A stretch of DNA of 64,000 nucleotides from Mycteria americana (lineage: Eukaryota > Chordata > Aves > Ciconiiformes > Ciconiidae): NCBI RefSeq assembly GCF_035582795.1, contig NC_134390.1, forward strand, positions 1,019,560 to 1,083,559. Direction: 5' to 3'. Position numbers and translations under genes: made by a program. The notes beneath the pieces were generated by a model. It had not been told where the DNA came from. It saw only the letters and a program-made list of their open reading frames with translations, and did no database searches. Positions 11,406 to 21,067 of the stretch are shown here, in pieces (position 1 is the stretch's first letter; each line of letters begins with the position of its first letter).

Positions 11406-12599
11406 TTTATCCCCTTCTGCCCATCGCAGCCTTTCTCCATCCCACTCTGACCCCCGGGTCGAAGCCCTCGGAAGGTGCCCCCGAGGCCGCATCCCCGCAA
11501 AACCGGTCCCCGAGGCTCACGGGGACCCGCTCGGGCTCCTTCGCCTTGAACTTGGACTTCGACGGCTCTTTAGGACCCCGAAAATCCCCCCCGGGGTGCT
11601 CGGAGCGGGGCGGGTTAATGGGGGGCTCGCCCTCGCCCCTCGACGGGCGCCCTTCGCAGGGCGGGCTCTCCCCCCCTCCAGGATTTGGGGCGTTTGGGGT
11701 TTTTTTTTTGCTTTTTTCTAGCTTTTTTTTTTTTTGTTTTTGCTTTTTTTTGGCTGTTGGGAAGAGTTGGAAGAGGATGAGGTGGGAGGCAAACCCCCAA
11801 AACCAGCAGCGTGGAGGGGTGTCCTGCGTGGGTACGCACCCCACGGGGGGAGAGGCGACAGGACCATCTGGAGGTTCCACACCACTCTCCACGGCACCCC
11901 CCGGGAAAATTGGGGGGGGGGGACGATGGGGGACAAAGGCAGCGCAGGCGGACCTCACCTCCCTTCTCATAGGCACTAAATTCCTTTTAAAATCTCCTTT
12001 TTTCCCCACTTTTTCCTCTATTTCTACCTTTTGGGGTGCTGAAGGTCTCTGAGCTTCCTCCCTCCCTTAATAACTCCTCCCCCGGGGGTTCCCCGAGGGC
12101 TGCGAGCCCCCCCGGTGTCCTCCCTCCATCCCCATCCCTCCCAGCCAGCAACCTGCCATTTTTCTATTTTTTTCCCCCAATTTCCAGGCGAAAACCAAAT
12201 TATTTCGGAGTCTGGCAGGAAAATTGGGGGGGGGGGGGGCGTTTGGGCAGAGTTTTTGCCTTTTTTCTTTATTTTCTCGGGGGGGGGAAGCACCTCGCGA
12301 AGGAAAAAAATAGTCAACAGGTTCCCCCCCCCAAAAAAAAGAGGGGGGGGTGATTTTTGGCCGCCCCCTCGAAGCATCGTGGCGTGGTTGTCCGTCCCGT
12401 GAAATATCGCGGGTGGGTGGTTATCTTTGTGTGTGTGTCCCCCCCCACACACCTACGGGCATCCTTCCCCCACGCTGAAAACACGGGGCGGGGGGGGGGG
12501 GGGGAATCCTTCAAGGATTCGTGTGTCTCGTGCCCCCCCCGCGGTGTTTCGGGGTGTGCGTGGGGACATGGGGGGAGGGGGCTTCGTCCCACGGCAGCC
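11406..12599. other. GC-rich upstream flank of HOXC13
   Basis: No gene is recognised. A CpG-rich patch lies at about 11430-11690, followed by G-, C- and T-runs (11700-11750, 12228-12240, 12489-12505) that probably make this DNA hard to sequence. It may belong to the broader CpG island of HOXC13 or to a divergent upstream transcript (mammals have HOXC13-AS here), but no splice signals or ORF support a call. Confidence 0.45.
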
Positions 12600-12990
12600 G
12601 ACACGCGTGGGCAGGGAGCCGGCCCCCCCCACGCGTGGCTCTTTGTGCCGGCCACCCCCCCACCCCCCCTCAATCCCCGCCGGGGCGGGCGCGGGGGGGC
12701 GGGGAGAGGGGGGGCCGATCCCAACCAATGAGCGTGGCGGCGGGGTCACGTGGGCGGAGACACGTCGGGGCGGGGGGGGCGGGTGGGCGTGGCCGCGGGG
12801 GATTTCTTAATGGAGCGGCGGCGGCGCGACGGCGGCGCATGCGCGCGCGGGGCCGATATGTTGGGGGGGTCGCGGGGCGGCGGGGCGCGGCGTGGAGCTT
12901 CCCCCGACGGCGGCCGAGGAGGAGGAGGAGGAAGAGGAGGAAGAAGAGGAGGCGGCGGCGGAGGCGGCGGCGGGAGCAGCGCGGCATGAC
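12600..12990 (+). promoter_or_regulatory. HOXC13 proximal promoter and 5' UTR, CpG island
   Basis: This is extremely CpG-dense DNA directly upstream of the HOXC13 start and continuous with exon 1. A CCAAT box lies at 12725-12729 and a CACGTG E-box at 12747-12752, with no clear TATA box, which fits a CpG-island promoter. The 5' UTR ends in a GAG/GCG-rich stretch. An ATG at 12986 opens a two-codon ORF whose TGA overlaps the HOXC13 ATG. The exact transcription start is not visible. Confidence 0.7.
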
Positions 12991-13624
12991 ATGACGGCAC
13001 CGCTCGGCCTCCCCCCGCGCTGGCCCGACGGCCTCGCCTGCCGCTGCGAGGACGCCCCGCGGGAGAAGAACCGCATGGAGGGGCTGGGGCACTGCCGGGA
13101 GATGATGCCCCACGCGGGACTCGCCGTGCCCACCGCCCCACCGCCGCCGCCGCCGCCACAGGGAACCGCGTACGCCGAGCTGGCGGCCGCCGAGCCCCCC
13201 CGGCAGTGCCCGTCGGGGGCGGCTTCCAGCGCGGCGCTGGGCTACGGTTACCCCTTCGGTGGGGGCTACTACGGCTGCAGGTTGTCCCACTCCCACGGAG
13301 TCAACTTGCAGCAGAAACCCTGCGCCTACCACCCCGGGGAGAAGTACCCCGAGGCCGGCGGGCCCCTGCCCGGCGAGGAGCTGCCGTCGAGGGCCAAAGA
13401 ATTCGCCTTTTATCCCGGTTTTCCCAGCTCCTACCAGGCGGTCCCTGGCTATTTGGACGTGTCGGTGGTACCGGGGCTCGGTGGTCACCCGGAACCGAGA
13501 CACGACGCTTTGCTTCCCATGGAAGGTTACCAACACTGGGCTCTTTCTAATGGCTGGGATGGGCAAGTGTACTGCTCCAAAGAGCAATCGCAGTCTGCAC
13601 ACCTCTGGAAATCACCTTTCCCAG
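12991..13624 (+). CDS. HOXC13: HOXC13 exon 1 (N-terminal region)
   Basis: This encodes residues 1-211 plus the first base of codon 212 of a group-13 AbdB-class Hox transcription factor. HOXC13 acts in the nucleus and in vertebrates controls caudal patterning and keratin-appendage genes. Recognisable parts are the N-terminal MT..L.L.PRWP motif, a 7-proline run (residues 50-56), a GYGYPFGG-YYGCRLSH block (84-100), and the conserved stretch ending in HLWKSPFP. The start at 12991 is chosen because it gives the family N-terminus; the frame stays open upstream only from a GTG and gives a poly-Glu leader. The exon ends with a GTAGGC donor in phase 1. It is shorter than human HOXC13 because the glycine-rich N-terminal insertion is missing, and the usual YVYED near the N-terminus reads ACRCED. 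Identity is near certain. Confidence 0.96.
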
Positions 13625-15834
13625 GTAGGCTGCTCCGGGAACCGGCGTGCTCGCCCGCTTCCCAACCGCCAGCTCCCACCGGAGGGGTGGATGTGCGTGT
13701 GTGCGGATGAGTGTGCATATACATATACACACACGCATATACAGATAGATACGTGTATGCCTGTATATGTAATTAAAGGGAAAGAAATGGCTCTGGAATG
13801 CCTCCTGTGCAAGGCAATGTGTATGAACATGTATGGGAAAGAAGGTGAAGCAATCATTTCTGAATCAAAATACACGCCGTGAGCTTGCTTGGAAAGTAAC
13901 TTTGCCGTTTAATTCTTCCCTTTCTTCTCTCCTCCCTCTTGTTGCCTCACCTAAAGAGCGTCTCTCGGTGCTTTTCTCCGCAATTTCCCCTCTGCTTGCC
14001 GCTTCTCTGGGTGCAGAAAGCTTCAAAAGGCAAAAAAAAAAAAAAAATTTTTTTAAAAAAACCTTTTCTCTAGTGGTTCAGTCGAATGAGAATTGTCGGA
14101 GGCTGGGACAGTAAATCATATCGCAATTACACACAATTATAGGAAGAGGTGTCAAGTGACAAATGAATCTGTTTGGAGGGGAAGAAGGGAGGCAGAAGGT
14201 GGCGGGGGGGAGGACCGGCGGGGCTTCTCTGCCAGGTCAGGCGGCATCCCACCCGACTGACAGCCCGGGAAGGCAAAACCCCTCCTTGGAGCATCTCTTA
14301 GCCCAGCAAATCCCTCGCTCCCTTCCCCTCCTGGTCGCACCGGGCCCGGCCGGCTCCGTGCCCCGACGGCAGCGGGAGGAGGAAGGTGACGGTGGGTGCT
14401 GCCTCCCCGTACCTCTCCCCAGACTCCTTCCAGCCCCCCCAGTCCCAGCGTTGGGTGGGGAAGGAGGGGGGTGAGTGGAAATAACCACAATAAAACGAGG
14501 GGGGGGAAACCCTACAGCATCGGAGATGGAGAGAAGGGACGGGTGGCGTTAGTCCTTTGGGGGGGCAACGGGGGGCACACATCGGTTTATGGATTTTCCT
14601 TCTTCGGGACAAAGAGGGACGGAGGAATGGGCTTTCCCGGGAGCTTTTTTGGGGGGGGAATTTGGTGGTGCATTGTTGGCTGCATGATGGATGTGGGGGT
14701 TTTTCGGGGGGGGGGTCCTCGCATTCCGGCTGTATTTGGGGGAGCTGCCGCCCCCACCGCTTTCTGTCCCCATCGCCTGCGGCTCTGGTGAACCCCCCTG
14801 AAGGAGATTCCTCCCCCCCCCCCCGGCCTTTGCGGCACCCCCAGCACCCCCAATTCCCCCCCCCCAAGAGCCGATGGCCCCCAAAGCTCCTCCAGGGGCT
14901 CCCCAATTAACTCCTGTCAGCCATAATTGGGGCTGCGCTGCCTGCCGAGGACAGCTCGCCTCCATCTTCCTGCTCCAGCCAGCCGGGTCACACCTTTGCG
15001 GCGAGGAGCCTCATCTCCCAGGTCACCCCCCCCCACCCTGGCAGGGGGCTGGGAAGGGGCTGGGACTGCCCCAAAGCTTGGGGGGAGCTTTGCCCCCCCC
15101 CGCAGTACCGACAGAGTGAAGATACTCCCCGCATCCCCGCTGAACCCATTCCCAATAGCTCCTCTGCAAAGCACAGAGCATCTCCCCCTCCTCACCCCCC
15201 GAAAAAGTCACTAGAGGGGGGGGGGTCTGGGGTTATTCTGGCTGGGTTTGCCCCCCTTCCTTCCCCCGAGGGGCTTCCTGGGCTGCATCAACCCTGCGGG
15301 AGGGGCTGGGATGCGGGGGATGCACTTGTCGCTGCACCGGGCTTGGTGTTGGGGGGTTAGCATCTGCGGGGACCCCCGAGAAGATTTGCTGCCGGGTGGA
15401 AAAAAACAAAAAAAAAGGGGGGGGGGGGTAGAAAAAGGCAGAAGAAAATAGGGGAGAAGCTCTAGATATTGTCCAAAATCTATCCGTCTGGAAGGTCCCT
15501 TTAGTCTGCGGGTTGACTTGATGCTCCTTGCTTATCAGCGTGGGCAGCGTCGCCAAGAAAAACAGGCTTTCACCACGCGAATTATGGATATTATGCTATT
15601 ATTACTATTACGATAGGATTATTCCCCTCGCTGGATGCATTCTCTGCCTGTCTTGTCTCCTTTTCCCCTCTCTTTCTCCCCCTTTCTCTTCACTCGCACT
15701 CCTCCACTCTTTATCCTCCTTTTTCCCCCCTTTCTCTCTCTCCCCGACGTGCAGAAACCCCCACCCCACGCCCCGGGATGCAGGACCCCCCCCCCCCTTC
15801 CTTATGTTTTATTTTATTTTTTTTTTTAATCCAG
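13625..15834 (+). other. HOXC13 intron 1 (2.2 kb, phase 1)
   Basis: The donor is GTAGGC at 13625 and the acceptor TTTTTTTAATCCAG ends at 15834. A (CA/TA)-rich stretch lies near the donor (13700-13770). Non-repetitive AT-rich blocks at about 14085-14165 and 15515-15620 could be regulatory. A strongly pyrimidine-rich segment (about 15640-15750) lies upstream of the acceptor. I see no other exon. Confidence 0.85.
14085..14165. promoter_or_regulatory. Intronic AT-rich block with TGTCA/TGACA palindrome
   Basis: This short complex block in the HOXC13 intron contains TAAATCATATCGCAATTA, two ATAAT/AATTA homeodomain-type cores and the near-perfect palindrome TGTCAAGTGACA (14150-14161). TGTCA/TGACA is the TALE (MEIS/TGIF) half-site, so a Hox-TALE element is plausible. 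This is inference from motifs only. Confidence 0.25.
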
Positions 15835-16091
15835 ACGTGGTCCCCTTACAACCCGAAGTCAGCAGCTATCGGAGGGGACGAAAAAAAAGGGTCCCTTACA
15901 CCAAAATCCAACTGAAGGAGTTGGAAAAGGAGTACGCGGCCAGCAAATTCATCACCAAAGAGAAGAGGAGGAGGATTTCGGCCACCACCAACTTGTCCGA
16001 ACGCCAAGTGACTATCTGGTTCCAGAACCGGAGGGTCAAGGAGAAGAAGGTGGTGAGCAAATCCAAGACAGCGCATCTCCACCCCACCTGA
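15835..16091 (+). CDS. HOXC13: HOXC13 exon 2 (homeodomain)
   Basis: This encodes the end of a 296-residue protein. The split Asp212 is followed by [13 protein letters not shown] and the homeodomain at residues 226-285 (bases 15876-16055). The third helix has WFQNRR with Asn51 and the group-13 signature ([17 protein letters not shown]). The short tail ends [11 protein letters not shown] before the TGA. Compared with the human protein as I remember it, the homeodomain differs by one conservative change (Ile for Val at homeodomain position 11). The phase-1 junction with exon 1 restores the frame exactly. Confidence 0.97.
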
Positions 16092-16975
16092 CAGCGGGTG
16101 ACTTTGGAGGAGAAGGGGCAAGGAAAAGGAAGCAAGAAGCGCAAATATTTATCTGGTAGTTTGTATGATAAACGTCATGGGGACTCCGCTGATTCCAATT
16201 CATTATTTAAAAAACAAGCAAAAAATAATAATCGACAGTCACAAGTGCACACACGCATCCTCCCCCCCCCCCAAAAAAAAAAAACAACCCACTTTGATTT
16301 ATCCCTCTGCCCCGCTCTGACTGTGAAAACCCCAGTTTGGCTCTGAGAAATCCATCGATAAGGTTAAACTGTGTATATTTGTAAAAGAAAATCCTAATAA
16401 GCTAAGAGTGTAGTCACGTTAAAGGAGAGAGGAACTCTGAATGTCGCCCTGTAACGCTGTATAGTCCGACCCCCTCGCCAGCCCTTCGTATCTCGGGCCA
16501 TTTCACCCACCGATGTATAAATGTATGGAGAACCTATGGCAAAGTTGCATCAGCTTCGTATTTTCTCGGCGCTAGGGACCGAAAATAAGAAATAAGGCTG
16601 CTATTGTGGGAAGAAAACCATTTCTGGGTATCGCTTAAATATCCCGACCACTGATTTTTAGGTCCCAGATGGAAGTGAGTTGCTGTACGAGACTATTTTG
16701 GGGACGTTCTCATGAGGGTTTCTATATCTCTGCCATAAAACTGGAATGTCTGTTCTCCGCTGACAAGATGGAAAATGCACAATATTGTCTTTGGGGTTTG
16801 TTTCTTTCCCTCTCTAAACCGGCTAATTATCGACAGTGTTCTTTGGATATGTAAAAGCATCTTTTTTTTTTTTTTTTAAATGTCTTGTATATGTATATAA
16901 TATTGTGGTGTCCAGATGATATGTACCGACTGCGGATGACATTTCTTAAAAATAAATATCTTTTTTTTTGGTCGT
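16092..16975 (+). other. HOXC13 3' UTR (end inferred)
   Basis: AU-rich sequence follows the stop codon, with no further coding signal. No AATAAA occurs before 16951, so a UTR of about 0.86 kb is the simplest reading. Short A- and C-runs occur at about 16262-16286 and a T-run at about 16862. Confidence 0.6.
16951..16956 (+). terminator. Candidate HOXC13 poly(A) signal AATAAA
   Basis: This is the first AATAAA after the HOXC13 stop. It is followed at a normal distance by a T-run and TTGGTCGTTGTTT, a good GU-rich downstream element. Confidence 0.65.
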
Positions 16976-17269
16976 TGTTTCGCCTTGAGGAGAGGCTCTT
17001 TGTGCACCTCTTTGTAGCCCTGTGCCTCTCCCATCCCTCCCTCCAGCCGCCTCCTCTCCCCACCACCGCACATCCCGCCCGGGCGGGATCCTTCGCGGAG
17101 AAAGGCTGGGAAAAAAGAGGGGGAAATCCGGCAAATTTGGGCCGAAACCTCTTAATAAGGGCTCCCCGCAAGATGCGAGGGGCAGATGCCTGTCCCCAAG
17201 AAGGGTTGTCCCCAGGGGGAGTAAAAAGCGGAGAAAATAAATTGAGCCAACTGAGTGCTTTTTGATTTT

Positions 17270-17360
17270 TAGTTTTTATTTTTTCCTTTTCCCCCCTTTT
17301 TTTCCTTTTTCCCCTTTTTCCCTTTTTTTCCTTTTTCCCCTCATTTTGTCCTTATTTCTC
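17270..17360. repeat. T/C-run minisatellite
   Basis: Irregular units of TTTTTCC and CCCC are repeated for about 90 bp just upstream of the CpG island. It is a plain low-complexity pyrimidine tract. Confidence 0.8.
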
Positions 17361-17389
17361 CCCCCCCGCAATCACCCCGGCTGAAAAGG

Positions 17390-17610
17390 CGATGCCTTTC
17401 CGCAGACGCTCCTAATCTCTCGCCATCTCCCTCCCAAAGGACGCCTTTCGCTAAACCAGTTTGACTCCAGCTCCGGCCCCAGATAAAAATCTCCCGACCT
17501 GCCCTCGCCCCGCCGAGCAGCGCAGCGGCCCGCCCGGCTCCGCACCCGCGGAACTTCCGCGGCCCCGAGCAGCCGGGAAAGAAATACGAGAGAGGAAATT
17601 GTTTCCATAG
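17390..17610. promoter_or_regulatory. Orphan CpG island downstream of HOXC13
   Basis: A sharp CpG-dense patch (about 16 CpG in the 115 bp at 17460-17575 by eye) starts about 0.45 kb past the HOXC13 poly(A) signal. It is followed by a complex AT-rich segment (17610-17680) with TTAAT and AATCA cores. It holds a minus-strand ATG-initiated open frame (17608 to 17372) without recognisable domains. It could be a promoter for an antisense RNA, or a polycomb-bound island. No transcript evidence exists in the sequence. Confidence 0.4.
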
Positions 17611-17869
17611 GCGGATTACAATCGACCTTAATATCTGCTAGATTTAATCACCTCGTTAAATGATGGCGAGGGGAGGGGAAGGGGGGGGAGAAAAGGCTTT
17701 TAAAGGGATGTAACCTAAACCAATGTTATCGCGGGTTAAATTTGCGTGGAGGGCGGGGGTATATTTCTGTGAGGGGGCAGAGAGAGCGGGAAGGAGCTAT
17801 ATAAACCTATATGAAAAAAAGATTCGCGTTGGTGTCCGCAGAAATGCGCGCGTAGCTACCCTAGGTGTT

Positions 17870-18165
17870 CCAGCTGACATGCATAAGTGCATATATATAA
17901 TATATATATACGCATTTATACAAAGGTATATAGTGGCATGCGCATATAGCCGTGTATGTCCGTTTCTTTTTATGATCTGGGCGTCGGTGCGTATACATTT
18001 TATACAGGTATTTATGTTAGATGTATGTGTGCGGGGCTTGGCGGTATGTGTGTAATTTATATAAGTCTGGGTATTAAGGCGATCTGTGTGTCTCTGTATA
18101 TAGGTCTATCACATACAATATACCGCATGTAACAACGTGTCTGTACTCTATATATGAATTTATAT
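17870..18165. repeat. TA/TG-rich degenerate microsatellite stretch
   Basis: A run of overlapping ATATAT, GTATGT and CATAT words has no clean period. It merges into the 82-bp tandem repeat downstream. Apparent frames are low-complexity. Confidence 0.7.
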
Positions 18166-18350
18166 ATATATATGCAAGTGCACCCCTCGACATGATTACA
18201 TGAAATGGTGGGTAGGTAATGTGTACGTTACATATATACATTTATAGATATATATGCAAGTGCACCCCTCGACATGATTATATGAAATGGTGGGTAGGTA
18301 ATACGTACGTTATATATAAATTTATAGATATATATGCAAGTGCAACCCTC
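18166..18350. repeat. 82-bp tandem repeat, about 2.3 copies
   Basis: The unit contains ATGCAAGTGCACCCCTCGAC, ATGAAATGGTGGGTAGGTAA and TACGTTA followed by a TATA-rich spacer. The ATGCAAGTG anchor occurs at 18172, 18254 and 18334, giving periods of 82 and 80. Copies 1 and 2 differ at only a few positions, so the duplication is recent. The third copy diverges after its first 20 bp. Confidence 0.95.
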
Positions 18351-20389
18351 TATATTCTCGTCTGAAGCGGTGTGTAGATCTCCTTTACGGTCTCTACCGG
18401 GGTGGTTAATACGGTATGTGTATGCCTATGGGGGGACATATAGCTTTATAGATGCGTCTAAAAGGTAGATACATTGGGGGGGGGTGTATGTATAGCGTCT
18501 CTCCGCGGGTTCAGTGAGTGCCCTATGGAGCCCATACCGCCACCAGAAATGCCGGGAAAGCCCCGTATGGATTTGGATGCTTCCCCAAATCTCCGGGAAG
18601 GTGGGACGCGGCTTTGCCCAATACCGGGAATGGGGCGAACCGGGGGCTGGATCCTCTCCTCCCAGCTCCCCATCCCTTCGGGGGGGAAGTGTGAAAAAAA
18701 GGGGTCCCTGATTTCTCCCCCCCCCACACCCCCCAGTCCCTGATTTCTGAGTGCGCAGCTGATGAGCGGAGAAACCCGGGGGGGATCTGACGGTGTTTCC
18801 TGCCTTTATTTTGGAGAACTTGGGTGTTTTGGAAGCAACGGCAGAGCTTTAATTCTTATTATTTTCTTTTTTTTTTTTTTTTTTAAGACGCTCAGCTAGG
18901 AAATATCCCAATACCTTGAGAAACCCATCGCCGCTGCTATAGCGGGATTAAATCGTTGGGGAAAAAACCTGCCCTAACGCACGACAGCCACGAGAATATG
19001 TGGTTTGGGTGTTAAAAGAAAAAAAAAAAAAAGCTCTTCCTCTTAAAAAAAAAAAAGCTTGCTGTGTGTGCAGACACTGCAATGCCTGAGAGCAACTCCA
19101 GACAAGCCCAAATCCGACACCCCGACAGCCAGTGTGTTGTTCGCTGTGGCTCTATTCTTCCTCATTTTACCTGAATTTCACCAGTTCTGGGGGAAAAAAG
19201 TTGAGGAAAGTGAGTTAATTGAGTGAGGGTCATCGGAGGGAATGAGGGGAGATGGATAAATACATGAATGGATAAATACAAAAAGTCTTTAGGGATGTGG
19301 GTAATTGAGCCCAAGTTATTCCCGGAGTTTCCGATTCTGGAAGTTTTTGTCAATTGTGGTTTGATTTTGTTGGAGGGGGAGAGGGCTGGCTGGCTGTCGG
19401 TTGGCGTGTCAGTCGCTCTGTCAGCTGGCGTGGGAGGAATTAAAAGGCGGGGGGAGGAAAAAAAACCCAAACCAAAAAAAAAAAAAAGAAAACAAACACA
19501 AAAACAGAGAAGAAAGAAGAAATTCATTCATTGCACTTCAGAGCACCAAGGGGGTTTTGGTGGGTTCTCGCAGATGTTGGTGAGACCATGAAACCGGGCG
19601 ATCTGCTGCCATTCCCCACGATATTTTAAAATATCTGGATTTTCCTGGGCCGCTCGACCCTTCCATCCCCCCCGAGAGCGGGACCACCACCCCAGCGCCG
19701 GCGGGGCTCACGGATGGGGCTGAGGTGCCGGATGGGATTTCCGAGGGGGGGGGAAGGGGTTGTAGACCCCAGGGAAGGGGGCAGCCCGTCCCCGACATGC
19801 TCAGGACCTCGGGGTTCAGCCCCCCCAAAGTGGGGCTGAGCCTTTCCCCCCCCCATCGGGGTTGGAGTCGGGTGGGGATGGCGGCGGGGCCGGGTCAGGA
19901 TCGGACCCTCAGGGAAGCCGGGGGCTCCCGGGGGACAAAACTTCCCCTTCCCCTGGGCAGACATCCACGGACACTTGGTCATCCCTTTAATCCCGGCGGT
20001 TTGGGTGAAAAAACTATGTTTTCGGGGCTGGTCGGAGAAAAATAATACCTTCCCTTAATTTTGGAGAGAAATCCTTCCTGCCGATCCCAGGCAGGGGTGG
20101 TTTGGGTTGGTTTTTTTTTTTCCAGGAGAAGGGCAAAATATCACCTACAACCCAAGTTACTTGGTCACTCTCTTCCAAGAGCTTTGAGGGAGGCATTTGC
20201 CTGGAGGAGAAGAAATTAAAATAAAAATTGCGCGCACACACGCAAAACCCGAAGGAATGGCTCGTTACGTCCCGGCTGAAGTTGCGCGGGTGCGGAAGCC
20301 GAGCTCCCCCGGCCCTCACCCCCCAGGAACACAAATCCAATGAATTTCTACCTTTTCCCACTTATTTCTTCACACCCCCGGTAGGAAAT
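18351..20389. other. HOXC13-HOXC12 intergenic, left part
   Basis: No gene is recognised. GC-rich patches at 18480-18760 and 19650-19930 contain moderate CpG and many C- or G-runs. A- and T-runs occur at about 18868, 19018 and 19474. Open frames through these patches lack domains. Confidence 0.5.
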
Positions 20390-20700
20390 GGCATCGGGAA
20401 TGGCTCGCTTCTCCTTTCCTTGCTTCTTTATCCATGAACGCCCTGCCCGTAGCTCGCTGGGTGTTAGGTCAGCAGGCCGTGACGTCACTCCTGTATTACC
20501 CTTGACCGTGACTAGGCGTTGTTTGACCTTGACATCACGAGCTGCGGGGATAATAAGCGAGGGGACCCTCACCCTTGATCTTCTCCCCACCAGCCAGCCC
20601 CGAGCAGCTCCCGCTCCTGTTTACAGATAAACAAGGTGTTATTTGAAGTCTAGACAGGCGGGCTAATGGCCAACAATAAAGCCCTGAAAAGGAAGTTTCC
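20390..20700. promoter_or_regulatory. Candidate enhancer: CRE, nuclear-receptor and forkhead motifs
   Basis: Within about 300 bp of complex sequence lie AGGTCA (20466-20471), a perfect CRE palindrome TGACGTCA (20480-20487), TGACCTTGA (20524-20532; its reverse, TCAAGGTCA, is the extended ERR/SF1-type half-site), TGACATCA (20530-20537) and a forkhead inverted pair TGTTTACAGATAAACA (20618-20633). A CAATAAAG (HOX13-like) follows at about 20674. Such density suggests a real cis-regulatory module between HOXC13 and HOXC12. The function is inferred, not shown. Confidence 0.4.
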
Positions 20701-20819
20701 CAAGTTTAGCCTTTTCTTTCCTTTGTATCGAGGACTTTGAATAACTTCCCAACCGCAGCCTTTATGGTCAAATCCCGGACAAGGGATTTCCCTCGCCCTT
20801 CTTTGGTTTTTTCCTGCCA

Positions 20820-21067
20820 TTTTCTTCTTTTTTTCTTTTCTCTCTTTCTTTTCTCTCTTTCTTTTCGTTTTTCTTTTTTTTTTTCTTTTGTCTTTTGTCT
20901 TTTTTCCTTTTCTTTCTTCTTTTTCTTTTCTTTCTTCTTTTCTTTTCTTTCTTCTTTTTCTTTTCTTTTTTCTTTTCTTTTCTCTGTTTCTTTTCTCTTT
21001 TTCTTTTCTTTTTCCTTTTTCTTTTCTTTTTCCTTTTGATTTTCTTTTGTCTTTCTCTTTTCTTCTC
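20820..21067. repeat. Long pyrimidine tract (TTTTC/TTTC)n
   Basis: About 250 bp of C/T with a few G (TTCGT, TTGTC) forms a degenerate TTTTCTTTTCTTTC array. Open frames on either strand are repeat translation. It lies almost exactly mid-way between HOXC13 and HOXC12. Confidence 0.95.

Noticed and set aside
10734-11721. Ile/Phe/Pro/Ser-rich and Trp/Asp/Gly-rich frames
   Set aside because: Products of the TTTTA/TTCCA/CCCAT pentamer array.
12892-12990. In-frame N-terminal extension of HOXC13 with a poly-Glu run
   Set aside because: It opens with GTG, not ATG, and the family N-terminus begins at the ATG at 12991. The GAG-rich stretch is best read as 5' UTR.
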